A DNA stretch of 64,000 bases, from IMG/VR virus record IMGVR_UViG_3300009314_000004, positions 81,297 to 145,296 of that record; one strand, 5' to 3'. Shown in pieces: positions 48,737 through 56,551 of the stretch. The translations under genes were made by a program, and so were the position numbers. Source of the stretch: a virus. The stretch's first letter is position 1. Every line of letters begins with the position of its first letter. The notes beneath the pieces were generated by a model. That model was not told where the DNA came from, did no database searches, and saw nothing but the letters and a program-made list of their open reading frames with translations.

Positions 48737-49284
48737 GTTATCTCCACGTAGTCGTCCGTCACAGTCACACAAACGTCGATAGTTGCCAAGTCGTCGGGGT
48801 CGAACCGCTCATTGCGCACGTCTATTGTAAAAATAGCAAGGCCGTTTCCCCCTCCCTGCTCCGCGATTCTCGCATCCACGTACGCCTTGAACTCCCCCCA
48901 GGTCAGGGAGCGGTAGTTAGAGTAGTCCTTCTCCGACGGCCGAATGGGGTAGTTCCCGGCCACGCTGACCCCCCTCAGGTAGCCGATGCACCCGTCGTTT
49001 TTGCACTGCCACGAGGAAGCGTCGAACGGGAACATGAGATGGTTGCAGTACTTGCAAGGGGGGATGGGGGGATCTGTCTTCCGCTGCCTCCCCGAGGCCC
49101 TCCTCACACAGTCGGGACAGACATCAGTCGTAGCGTTGAAAAGCCATCCCGCAAGCAGCGCCTGATTGCGCAAAGTCCCGGGGAGGCCGCAGGGCTCCTC
49201 GGCGCAGTAAACGGAGTTGCATCCTATGATGTCGCACAGCACCATCTCGAACCGCTCTCCTCCCCGTTCTCTTTGAACAGCCAT
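48733..49284 (-). CDS. multi-zinc-knuckle protein
   Basis: A 183-residue protein with CDIIGCNSVYC, CPDC, CKYC and CKNDGC in its first 100 residues, up to two or three zinc sites. The C-terminal part is an alpha/beta domain (LAIFTIDVRNERFDPDDLAT). Function unknown. Confidence 0.7.
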   Translation of the reverse strand: MAVQRERGGERFEMVLCDIIGCNSVYCAEEPCGLPGTLRNQALLAGWLFNATTDVCPDCVRRASGRQRKTDPPIPPCKYCNHLMFPFDASSWQCKNDGCIGYLRGVSVAGNYPIRPSEKDYSNYRSLTWGEFKAYVDARIAEQGGGNGLAIFTIDVRNERFDPDDLATIDVCVTVTDDYVEIT

Positions 49285-49287
49285 TGG

Positions 49288-49617
49288 TTACCCCCTCCCT
49301 ATCCCAATGAACGGGTCCAGGACGTACTTCCCCCCCGGGCAGTGCTCATTGAGCAACCGAGCAAGAACGTCAATGATGGGGGGTGGGAACGCCGCCGGGT
49401 GGGACGCCATCAGCTCGCCTCCGCCGCCGGGGGCAGGGTAACCGTCACCACCACCCCATGCTCCGCTTCGTACGCCGTGCTGCGTCCCCTCGTCCTCGTC
49501 CGGGCGCTCAGTGTGCAGGTAGAAATTCACCCTGCCCGGAAGATTGGGGTGCCAATCAGAGGTTATCTTCACTCCCCCCAAGCGGCAAGCAAGAGAGAGG
49601 AACTCCTCCTTGGTCAT
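49288..49617 (-). pseudogene. truncated DNA-methyltransferase-like protein
   Basis: A 109-residue protein ending HPAAFPPPIIDVLARLLNEH then YVLDPFIGIGRG and stop. The last part matches the helix plus motif I (DPFxGxG) of DNA methyltransferases, but everything after the SAM loop is missing. The other frames downstream do not restore it. ATG 49617 overlaps the upstream stop, so it is still translated. Confidence 0.5.
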
Positions 49618-49976
49618 TCTCCCCCTCTTAGACCGAGTTCGGTCGGTCCTTCCTTTTTCTGTGGCCACGTTTGGGCATCACTTCTCCGTATATTCTCAAT
49701 CCGGGAGCCCACCGGCAGCTCCGCATCCTTTCCTGCACACTCCTCCATCTCCCCGTCCTTGTCGAAGACTATGTCGAGCCGGAAATACAGTGCTGGTACC
49801 ACCAACTCGGCGAAGTGCTGAAGGGCCTGACCGCACCGGGGGCAGTTGCATAGCAAAGTAAGAGCCACCTCCTCATGCGCACAGGCGGGGCACATACCCC
49901 GCATGGTCCCACCCACATGGTTAATAGTGAAACGGATAGTATGCTCTCCCCCAACCTCCCCTTCTAGCCAAATCAT
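49614..49976 (-). CDS. zinc-ribbon protein
   Basis: A 120-residue protein with CPAC and CNCPRCGQ, a zinc ribbon near residues 28-50, then a beta domain (ALYFRLDIVFDKDGEME). Coupled to both neighbours by four-base overlaps. Function unknown. Confidence 0.7.
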   Translation of the reverse strand: MIWLEGEVGGEHTIRFTINHVGGTMRGMCPACAHEEVALTLLCNCPRCGQALQHFAELVVPALYFRLDIVFDKDGEMEECAGKDAELPVGSRIENIRRSDAQTWPQKKEGPTELGLRGGE

Positions 49977-50488
49977 GGACCCTCCGGTATCGCAATGTCA
50001 TCCGGTATTGCCTCAGTTGCATTTGTTGCCTCTGTGGGCTCAAGGGCCTCTGTGGCCACCATTGCCTCTGCGGCGCCCCCTTCCTCAGCCTCATACAAGG
50101 CCGCCATCTCCCGAGCAGGGCCTTCGAATTCCAACCGCACCTCCTCCCCGCCCAGCTCCTCCCACTCCGCAATTACCGCTTGCAACGGGGCCACCAAGTC
50201 TGGGTCCAGGACCGTAATGTGTCCGAACGGGTTAATGACCGCCGACATCTCCTTCCGAGGAATGCGCATCATCTGGCTACTCCCCAGAGACATCTGGTAA
50301 AGGCGGTTTTTCACCCTCGCCCCGAACGTCCACTTCCTCCGGGCGTAGAGGACTGGGCAGTCCATATCGCCGGCGTTGCAGTAATACCCGTGCAGCATCA
50401 CCCAACCAGGGTAGCTCGGGAGGAAGTTGTCCTTGAGGAACTGCACCAAGTGGTCCGAACAGTCTAGGGTTGCCTGCTGTGCTTTCAT
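49973..50488 (-). CDS. hypothetical protein with Ala/Glu/Thr repeat tail
   Basis: A 171-residue protein. A folded N-terminal part (HGYYCNAGDMDCPVLYARRK) is followed by a short imperfect repeat, TEALEPTEATNATEAIP, near the end. Function unknown. Confidence 0.68.
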   Translation of the reverse strand: MKAQQATLDCSDHLVQFLKDNFLPSYPGWVMLHGYYCNAGDMDCPVLYARRKWTFGARVKNRLYQMSLGSSQMMRIPRKEMSAVINPFGHITVLDPDLVAPLQAVIAEWEELGGEEVRLEFEGPAREMAALYEAEEGGAAEAMVATEALEPTEATNATEAIPDDIAIPEGP

Positions 50489-50724
50489 CCCTTCGTCTCC
50501 TCGGTGCTGTCCCGCGAGAAGGGGGAGGGGGTCCCCATTGTGTCGCCGTTATCCATCTCCCTACGCAACGGGCAGTCGTTTGGGGGGGAATAATGGTACA
50601 CCCATCTCTTGGTCAGCAGTATCTTCCTTCTTGGGACTTGCGGATGGCGGCATTCGCACACCTTCGAGGGAGGACCAGCCCGATCAATGTGGGCACACTC
50701 GCTACAGTGACGGGGGATTCTCAT
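50485..50724 (-). CDS. zinc-knuckle protein
   Basis: A 79-residue protein with CSEC and CECRH in the first 27 residues and another Cys later. Basic middle (PRRKILLTKRWVYHY). ATG 50724 overlaps the upstream stop. Function unknown. Confidence 0.66.
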   Translation of the reverse strand: MRIPRHCSECAHIDRAGPPSKVCECRHPQVPRRKILLTKRWVYHYSPPNDCPLRREMDNGDTMGTPSPFSRDSTEETKG

Positions 50725-51185
50725 GACCACTCCTCGGTGAGGTGGTACACCGTCGTCACCTCGGTTCGCTTCTCCTGCCGCACTACCCCTTTCCGGACCA
50801 AGGCGTTGACAGTGCGCCAGCCCACCCGGATGCCACTGATACGCTCCTCTTTGGCTGCGTACAGGTAGGCCCCAAAGAAGTCCGTTATGAATTCCCCACC
50901 ATTGCGGAGGATTTCCACCACCTTCCGCTGAACCCGGGTGAGCTTGGCGTAGCTGATATCTATTCCGGCAGCTTCCAACTCTTTCAGACACCTCTCGCAT
51001 CCCGGGAAGGTCCTGTTCGGAACCTCCCTGGCTCGGGACTTGGTGTAGTCGGTGACGATAATCACCTTCCTGCACGCAGTCGTATAGTCCTTCCGTATAG
51101 TGAACAAGTCCTGCTCCGTAACCACGAATGACACGACGTGGCACCACCTTCGGCCCGGGGCCTTTTGCACCTGAACCCCCCTCAT
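50721..51185 (-). CDS. protein with winged-helix-like C-terminus
   Basis: A 154-residue protein with CERC in the centre and a C-terminal part (VQRKVVEILRNGGEF, TVNALVRKGVVRQ, TVYHLTEEW) that fits a winged helix with a beta wing. Possibly a small regulator. It starts by overlapping the previous stop. Confidence 0.6.
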   Translation of the reverse strand: MRGVQVQKAPGRRWCHVVSFVVTEQDLFTIRKDYTTACRKVIIVTDYTKSRAREVPNRTFPGCERCLKELEAAGIDISYAKLTRVQRKVVEILRNGGEFITDFFGAYLYAAKEERISGIRVGWRTVNALVRKGVVRQEKRTEVTTVYHLTEEWS

Positions 51186-51415
51186 CGTTTCTCTCCTAAG
51201 GCTTCAAACACCTCCTTCCGAGCTTGGCGTGCGCACTTAGCCACCCCCACTGGACTGAGGGAATATGTCATAGTAATGAGGGTAATCGTGCTCTCCGCTA
51301 TCTCTGCCTCCGTCCGCCAGTAGCACACGTCACAGAGGGCCTCATGCTTCCCCTTCTCCCGCCCGTGGGCGTGTAGATTGATTGCCGCACTGTGGCACCT
51401 GGTGCAATTATTCAT
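51182..51415 (-). CDS. zinc-knuckle protein
   Basis: A 77-residue protein with CTRCHSAA and CDVCYWR, a four-Cys zinc site, then a helical end. Overlaps its neighbours by four and eight bases. Function unknown. Confidence 0.68.
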   Translation of the reverse strand: MNNCTRCHSAAINLHAHGREKGKHEALCDVCYWRTEAEIAESTITLITMTYSLSPVGVAKCARQARKEVFEALGEKR

Positions 51416-52316
51416 TTTCCCTCCCCAGTCGTATCTTCAGCCCGAACCCCAAACAGCAAAGGTAGAGGTTCTTCTTCTCCGCGTCGTAGTAGGCCCCCAC
51501 CCACAGGTCGTACCAGCGGTAAAAAGGGGTGACTCGAGGGGCCTTCTCCGGCGCTTCTGCGCCCAGGTAGTAGGGCTTGCCCACCCGGGGGATGTACTGC
51601 TTGGTGTAGGTCACCCCATTGTAGCCGAAGTCACAGGTCGACCCATCCGGCCGGGGGATCTGCACCCGAAACCGGCCATGGCGCCTCAGGGCATCGCTAA
51701 GCTTATCGCACACCCAGTCCACGTCGGCGTTGGCCTCAATGCTCACGTACCCTTCCCACCTAGACTGGACGCCGGAGCGGCGCTCATCGGACGGGCCACA
51801 GGTGAGATCCACTACGCAGTTCCTCAAGTCGTACTGCACCCGCTCGAACAGGCCGTCCTCCACCTCGTAGACGTCAAGGAGGTAAAAGAAAATCTTCCGG
51901 CGAATAGGTCCCCCCTCCCCCGCCTTGATCTCGTGCTGGTTACGTACACCCCCTGCACAGGGCTCAGGGATCAACAAGTCCGTCTTCTCCGTCTTCTCCC
52001 ACACCTTCATCTCCCCCACCTTGGATACGGGAGACGCAGCAAACTTGACGACAACTTGGGGGCGGTCTGTCGCCACTACCCCCTCGACACCTACCCCCAA
52101 CATGCGAGTCCAGATGTCCAACCACTCCAGCCATTGCGGGATCTGGTCATCGCCCTCCAACTCAAGTTGCCCAAACCAGCTATTGCTGGAGTTGACACAA
52201 GCCTCCCGTATTGGCCAAGGAGAACCCTCCACATACTTCAGAACTTCGAGTTCCCGCCCAACCGGGACAAACCCAAGGAGAGTAAAGGTGAACGGGCGCG
52301 AGTGGCAGCAGCTCAC
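51408..52316 (-). CDS. hypothetical protein
   Basis: A 302-residue protein starting at GTG 52316 (GAGGGGGAAATC upstream; GTGA overlap with the previous stop). Beta-rich, with aromatic clusters in the last third (YLGAEAPEKAPR, FYRWYDLWVGAYYD). No motif recognised. Confidence 0.72.
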   Translation of the reverse strand: MSCCHSRPFTFTLLGFVPVGRELEVLKYVEGSPWPIREACVNSSNSWFGQLELEGDDQIPQWLEWLDIWTRMLGVGVEGVVATDRPQVVVKFAASPVSKVGEMKVWEKTEKTDLLIPEPCAGGVRNQHEIKAGEGGPIRRKIFFYLLDVYEVEDGLFERVQYDLRNCVVDLTCGPSDERRSGVQSRWEGYVSIEANADVDWVCDKLSDALRRHGRFRVQIPRPDGSTCDFGYNGVTYTKQYIPRVGKPYYLGAEAPEKAPRVTPFYRWYDLWVGAYYDAEKKNLYLCCLGFGLKIRLGRENE

Positions 52317-52567
52317 GATTTCCCCCTCGGCCACACTTTGAGCCTCCCCCGGTGCAACAACGGCGCCTTCAGGTCGTCCCCGCCCCACACTGTTACCTCC
52401 CCATGCCCAAGGTACAGGAGGAACGCCAAGAGCGCCCCCATTTTCGCACACCACCGCCACCTGAAGGGGCCAACGGCGTAAGCGGTCCGCCACCTGATGG
52501 GGGAAGGCTCTACAACTACCAGGTAGTACCTGGCCTTCTGCCCCTGTTTGTTCGTCTGCCAACTCAT
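52313..52567 (-). CDS. small basic protein with possible membrane segment
   Basis: An 84-residue basic protein. CAKMGALLAFLLYLGHG is moderately hydrophobic. GGAGGTACAGACG precedes ATG 52567. Function unknown. Confidence 0.62.
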   Translation of the reverse strand: MSWQTNKQGQKARYYLVVVEPSPIRWRTAYAVGPFRWRWCAKMGALLAFLLYLGHGEVTVWGGDDLKAPLLHRGRLKVWPRGKS

Positions 52568-53283
52568 CGTCTGTACCTCCTCCCTTTCTGCCGGTCCATT
52601 ATCTTCTCATGGCAAGGCGGGCAGCGGTTGCTCTCCCACCCCTCCGGCGGCTTGAACAGCTCTCCGCAACTCTTGCACCGGGGGAGGGGCTCCACAATGA
52701 CGTTCAAGTACTCCTGCCTGAACATGTCGGGACCGCAACGCATGGACTCAAATAGTTCCTGCGTTGTAACGCCCTCCATGGGCTCTGGTGACGGCCCCTC
52801 AAACGTGGGCCATATCGTTTGGTCTTGCTTCAACCAGTCCCGCCCCCAAGCCTGCTCAACAGTGCACACCAGGATCAATTCTCCTTTACGTACGTACGCC
52901 TGGGAGACCTCCCCCACTACCTGGTCGCCCCGGCGGATCTCGCTGCCCCGCAGCCGCGCCGCCAGTTCCTGGTAGTCCACCTCGAACCGGTCACTGGGAA
53001 AAGTGGCGGTGAAGTGCCCCCACTGGGAGGCCTGGGTGAGGTGCTCCCTCACTTTCTCCTCCGCTTTCAACAACGCCCCCTCCTTGCGGAGCTCCTCGTA
53101 GTCGTGCCTTGTCATCATCGCCCGGGTTGCGCCGGTGTCCCTGTCAACCAGGTGGACCACCCCGCTCTCATCCTCGTGGGCCTCCAGGTCCCCCGTCAAC
53201 TGGAGCTGCTCACCCTCCCGAGACGAGAAGGCGCTACGCAGAACTTCCATATCGAGGGGGTCGTCTTTGCTGGGCTTCTTCAT
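52564..53283 (-). CDS. hypothetical protein with C-terminal zinc ribbon
   Basis: A 239-residue protein: helical N-terminal two-thirds, then CKSCGEL and CPPCHEK at the C-terminus with a basic tail (RQKGRRYRR). GGGGGAGAGAGGC precedes ATG 53283. Coupled to both neighbours. A nucleic-acid-binding role is possible. Confidence 0.7.
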   Translation of the reverse strand: MKKPSKDDPLDMEVLRSAFSSREGEQLQLTGDLEAHEDESGVVHLVDRDTGATRAMMTRHDYEELRKEGALLKAEEKVREHLTQASQWGHFTATFPSDRFEVDYQELAARLRGSEIRRGDQVVGEVSQAYVRKGELILVCTVEQAWGRDWLKQDQTIWPTFEGPSPEPMEGVTTQELFESMRCGPDMFRQEYLNVIVEPLPRCKSCGELFKPPEGWESNRCPPCHEKIMDRQKGRRYRR

Positions 53284-53816
53284 GCCTCTCTCCCCCACTT
53301 CTCCAGGTAGGTGCGCCCCAACAGCTTGAAGCGGCGGTACATCTTCGCCTGCTCCTCGTCCCCCTCCGCCGTAGCATCGACCAGCTCCCGCAAGAATACC
53401 AGCCCCTCACGGAGCTTGTCCATCACGTTGCGGGCCCGTTTCTCAGTACCAGCACACTCCTGCTCCAAGGACGCCTCCGGCCGGGGGATGGCGCCGAGAA
53501 TGGCCTGCACTCGGTAGAAGGCACTCCCCACCTCTACGTCTGCGCCCCACTTGCCCGGCTTGCAAGGGAGGGAGAAGACCTGGCCGGTGGCCCTGCTTAT
53601 CTCCAACAGCTCCCGGGAGATGTCGTCGACGTTGAGCTTGAGGTTGGCCAACCGCACCCGGGACTTATCTCGGCACTCCATCTCCACCTGCTGGAACACT
53701 AGACAACGCCCCCTTGGCTCAATGGAGGCGAACTCGGCCACCCCCGCCTCCGTCACGTAAAGCTCCAATGGAGGGACAACCAGTCTCTCCGGCTTCGTCG
53801 GGAACGTATCCTTCAA
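53280..53816 (-). CDS. hypothetical protein
   Basis: A 178-residue protein. TTG 53816 has GGAGGCGGAAGG just before it; an upstream ATG-less extension to 53849 is less likely. Beta-rich first half, helical second half (KRARNVMDKLREGLVFLREL). Function unknown. Confidence 0.66.
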   Translation of the reverse strand: MKDTFPTKPERLVVPPLELYVTEAGVAEFASIEPRGRCLVFQQVEMECRDKSRVRLANLKLNVDDISRELLEISRATGQVFSLPCKPGKWGADVEVGSAFYRVQAILGAIPRPEASLEQECAGTEKRARNVMDKLREGLVFLRELVDATAEGDEEQAKMYRRFKLLGRTYLEKWGREA

Positions 53817-53882
53817 CCTTCCGCCTCCACGTAGCAGTGCCGGGGGCACTCCCCTGCCCAGATGGGGGAGTGCCTTCGTAGT

Positions 53883-54089
53883 TCACTTCGCCCCCATATG
53901 CTGCCTCCAAAACTCCGGGTGGAAGTCGCAGACATCATCGGCACTTACCAGGTCGTACCAAATAGGCATCGACTTCCTACCGGGCAATCTGAGCAGACAC
54001 CGCAACTTCTGCGGGTCCCCCGTACCTCGGTCAACCGAGGATGGGCAGCTAGCGCACGTGGGTGGGGTTTTTTTCTTTTCTTTCGACAT
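53883..54089 (-). CDS. Cys-containing small protein
   Basis: A 68-residue protein with CASCPSS near residue 12 and later Cys and His. AAGGAGGCACCT precedes ATG 54089. First gene of the minus-strand block behind the 54166-54194 promoter. Function unknown. Confidence 0.65.
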   Translation of the reverse strand: MSKEKKKTPPTCASCPSSVDRGTGDPQKLRCLLRLPGRKSMPIWYDLVSADDVCDFHPEFWRQHMGAK

Positions 54090-54165
54090 AGGTGCCTCCT
54101 TGTCTTTATCCTTCTCCAAGCAGGAAAGGGCCTCAACAGCCCATTCCGGCCGCCCTGCACTCCGA

Positions 54166-54194
54166 ATACTAACCCTACAGGTTTTGCCTGTCAA
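54166..54194 (-). promoter_or_regulatory. sigma70-type promoter with operator-like box
   Basis: Minus strand TTGACA (54189-54194), 17 bases, TAGTAT (54166-54171); the spacer carries AACCTGTAGGGTT. Drives the block running left from 54089. Confidence 0.65.
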
Positions 54195-54218
54195 GCACTT
54201 TGTTTAACGTTTTTTCTT

Positions 54219-54247
54219 GCACGATTGGGGACGTTCTCTGTTATAAG
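54219..54247 (+). promoter_or_regulatory. TATAAG-class promoter
   Basis: TATAAG (54242-54247) with TTGCAC at 54217-54222, followed by AGTGGACCAACAAC and GGAGG. Divergent to the minus-strand promoter at 54166. Confidence 0.55.
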
Positions 54248-54277
54248 AATAGTGGACCAACAACATGGAGGCTTGTC

Positions 54278-54562
54278 ATGCTTGTAACCTACGTGTCACA
54301 CAAGACCCAGGTAGGGTGGGGAGACTACGAGCTGGACGAGCTCGACGCCGTCCGCATCGAAGTAGCCAACCAGGGCGACCCCCTCCTCGGGGCCGTTCTC
54401 CTACTTGACAAGGCCGAAGCAATCCAGCTACTGGGGGACCTGGTAGTGACGCTGCTGAGGGACGAAGCAGGGACGCTCCCCCCGGCGCAGAACCTGCGGG
54501 AACTCGCCCACCACAGCCAGCTGTTCCGGGACCTCCTCGCAATGCTGCGGGGGCACCGATGA
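54278..54562 (+). CDS. hypothetical protein
   Basis: A 94-residue protein: beta N-terminus (LVTYVSHKTQVGWGDYEL), helical C-terminus (EAIQLLGDLVVTLLRDEAG). GGAGG precedes ATG 54278. Related in layout to the next gene (both end in a helix after a 'LPEATQL'/'AEAIQLL' string), so possibly a diverged pair. Confidence 0.68.
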   Translation: MLVTYVSHKTQVGWGDYELDELDAVRIEVANQGDPLLGAVLLLDKAEAIQLLGDLVVTLLRDEAGTLPPAQNLRELAHHSQLFRDLLAMLRGHR

Positions 54563-54771
54563 AGCTCATACAGAGCCACCGCCCACTGGACACGCACGCC
54601 ACGATCTACGCCGCCCCCACTGAAGTAGACGAAGGAAGACTGCCTCCCGAGATCTGCCTTGTGGTGAGCAACCCCCACTCGCAACTCACGAAGGTCATGA
54701 TCTATCTGACTCTACCGGAGGCTACCCAACTGCACAGGGAAATAACCGACGCTCTGGAGGCGGCGCAATGA
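54559..54771 (+). CDS. hypothetical protein
   Basis: A 70-residue protein (VMIYLTLPEATQLHREITDA near the end) coupled to the previous gene by four bases and to the next by four. Function unknown. Confidence 0.66.
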   Translation: MKLIQSHRPLDTHATIYAAPTEVDEGRLPPEICLVVSNPHSQLTKVMIYLTLPEATQLHREITDALEAAQ

Positions 54772-55154
54772 AGACCAACGACGTCAGCTGCACCAAGCGG
54801 AGCATCCGCAAGCACTGGGACACCGGCGCCGGCCACCTGCTGTTCCGGGTGGACCGGGAGGACCAACACGTCTCCCTGCGGGTGGACTACCACAGCGTCA
54901 CGGACCCCTACCAGGACTCCCGGCCTCGGGACTACCCCACCATGCCCCTGCTGGCCATGGACGCCCACTTCGCCCTCTGCCTGAACGGCACCCCGATAGG
55001 GTTCATCGGGCAATCGTGCTCCGTGCAGCAGTGGCGGGACGGGAAGAAGCCAACCTACTACCCACTCTGCAACGAGCACGTCGCCGTGTTGCTCCACCGT
55101 CCGCCGGAGCACATACTGAACTTCCTGGCGGGCAAACTGAGAAAGGAGGAATAG
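54768..55154 (+). CDS. hypothetical protein
   Basis: A 128-residue beta-rich protein (HLLFRVDREDQHVSLRVDYH, then FIGQSCSVQQWRDG) with scattered Cys/His. GGAGGCGGCGCA precedes ATG 54768. Function unknown. Confidence 0.68.
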   Translation: MKTNDVSCTKRSIRKHWDTGAGHLLFRVDREDQHVSLRVDYHSVTDPYQDSRPRDYPTMPLLAMDAHFALCLNGTPIGFIGQSCSVQQWRDGKKPTYYPLCNEHVAVLLHRPPEHILNFLAGKLRKEE

Positions 55155-55157
55155 CCA

Positions 55158-55343
55158 ATGGCTACGATCTACAACTACTTCGTTCAGCGGCGCTTCGGCA
55201 GGTACTGGGGCTATCCGGCTCTGGTCAAGCCTTCGGAGTTCATGCACCAACTGACGGAGAAGGAACAGGGGCAACTCCGATCCGGCGAAGCCGTAGAGAA
55301 GGAAAACAACCGCTTCACCGCCGAGCCAGGGGGAATGTTGTGA
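55158..55343 (+). CDS. hypothetical small protein
   Basis: A 61-residue protein (MATIYNYFVQRRFGRYWG...) behind GGAGGAATAGCCA. Its TGA stop overlaps the next ATG (TGATG). Function unknown. Confidence 0.63.
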   Translation: MATIYNYFVQRRFGRYWGYPALVKPSEFMHQLTEKEQGQLRSGEAVEKENNRFTAEPGGML

Positions 55344-55837
55344 TGAGCAACGACATCCACCGTAAGACGGCCGCCGAACTCTTCGGGATTCCGGAAGAGG
55401 AAGTCACCGAAAAGCAACGCCAGCTGGCAAAGACCCTTAGCTGCTGGAGGCTCTATGGAGCCCGCAGCAAATTCGGAGTAAAGGCGGGCAGAGAGCCGAT
55501 GTCCCGCAAAAGCGCCCGCCGCTGCCCACTCTGCGAAGCGGAGGTAACCCCCGAAGAGGGCAAACCAGCAGCACGGCTCCTTTCCAGCATCCCCCTCAGG
55601 GACACCGAAGTACTCGAGAGTCTACCTGACGTCCCCCTTAGCGAAACGGGGGAAACGCTCAGGATGTCCCTTACCGGGCGTCCACGCGCCTCGGAACCAG
55701 CTCTCCAGAACATCCCCATCCGGACGGAGGAGGGCAGGAGGATACGGGAAGCCTTCGTGCCCGGCACCCCCGACCAGGGGCGGGAGGAGGAAGGCCCAAA
55801 TGACTCCAAGCCGGGAAAGAAAAAGGGAGGGGGGTAA
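55343..55837 (+). CDS. DNA polymerase I (family A)-derived permuted fragment protein
   Basis: A 164-residue protein. Residues 4-45 match the PolA stretch leading into and through motif B (O-helix): DIHRKTAAELFGIPEEEVTE, then RQLAKT..., YGARSKFG. Residues 109-140 match the PolA stretch just before motif A: LTGRPRASEPALQNIPIRTE and GRRIREAFVP. In PolA the second stretch comes first, so order is swapped. Motif A's catalytic Asp (DYS) is absent and the NFG of the O-helix is SCW. A CPLC linker joins the parts. It cannot be an active polymerase; it may be a remnant, a decoy or a binding domain. Confidence 0.65.
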   Translation: MSNDIHRKTAAELFGIPEEEVTEKQRQLAKTLSCWRLYGARSKFGVKAGREPMSRKSARRCPLCEAEVTPEEGKPAARLLSSIPLRDTEVLESLPDVPLSETGETLRMSLTGRPRASEPALQNIPIRTEEGRRIREAFVPGTPDQGREEEGPNDSKPGKKKGGG

Positions 55838-55840
55838 GAC

Positions 55841-56026
55841 ATGGCGATGTACAAGATGTACTGGTGCACCAACCAGGACGGACAAATCCGCACCTTGTTG
55901 GTGCACGCAGAGTGCAAAGATGCCCCTGAGAGTTTCTTGGTCTACCCTGACGAATGGGATGTTGAACTTCGGAGGGAAGTAGAAATAGACCCGGACCCTC
56001 AAGTTGAGGGGCTATTCGAGGTTTGA
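55841..56026 (+). CDS. hypothetical small protein
   Basis: A 61-residue acidic protein (MAMYKMYWCTNQDGQIRTLL...) behind GGGAGGGGGGTAAGAC. Function unknown. Confidence 0.62.
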   Translation: MAMYKMYWCTNQDGQIRTLLVHAECKDAPESFLVYPDEWDVELRREVEIDPDPQVEGLFEV

Positions 56027-56035
56027 ACTACAAGC

Positions 56036-56070
56036 GCCGGCCGGGGCCTTGTGCCGGCAGGAGGGAGACG
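56036..56070 (+). repeat. hairpin leader repeat, copy 1
   Basis: GCCGGCCGGGGCCTTGTGCC continues to GGCAGGAGGGAGACG and ends at the start codon 56071. GCCGGC pairs with GCCGGC around the loop. Copies 2 and 3 precede 57611 and 57855. Confidence 0.7.
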
Positions 56071-56465
56071 ATGAAGATTTTGAATCTAACGCAACATCCG
56101 GCTTCATCTGAACAGAGACAGGCGGGAGTCATTGACTTACCGCCTGAGTTGAAGCGGAAGCTGGCAGAGTTCCTGACTTTCGAGGAGCTCCCGAGAAGAA
56201 ATGAAATCCGCCTTCGGGCGGAAAAGATCGCCGACTTGGCCTATGGATATATCATGGGTCAAGGGGGATGGGGCGACGCCATTATAGGTCGGGCCATGAT
56301 AGGAGGAGCCCCCTATTTAATGGCCCCCTTGAGGACGTGTTACTAAGTCTCTCAATTCGTCCTCTCTACGCGTTCTCCCGTCGGGAGAGCGTAGAAGAGA
56401 CACTTCCAGATGGAAGCGTCAAAAAGGTCCAGGTGTTTCGGCACCTGGGCTTTGTGGATGCGTAA
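56071..56465 (+). pseudogene. conserved protein, frame broken at a C-run
   Basis: ATG 56071 opens MKILNLTQHPASSEQRQAG and continues to MIGGAPYLMAPL, then stops at 56344. A one-base insertion at CCCCC (56321-56325) would join it to LEDVLLSLSIRPLYAFSRRE and VEETLPDGSVKKV, ending at 56465 (about 131 residues). Both halves read as one conserved alpha/beta protein family. The break may be a natural frameshift, programmed slippage or an assembly error. Specific function unknown. Confidence 0.6.
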
Positions 56466-56551
56466 AACCGGGATTATCCTACCCGCACCCGGCGATCACG
56501 CTCAAAGGGTGCGGGCCACGGGGCAGGGTGCCCCAGAGGAGGAAGACATGA

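Noticed and set aside
48586-49821. 411-codon plus-strand open frame
   Set aside because: Opposite three coupled minus-strand genes with zinc motifs; no start signal.
51378-52481. 367-codon plus-strand open frame
   Set aside because: Antisense to the 51408-52567 genes, which have coupled starts; no ribosome site.
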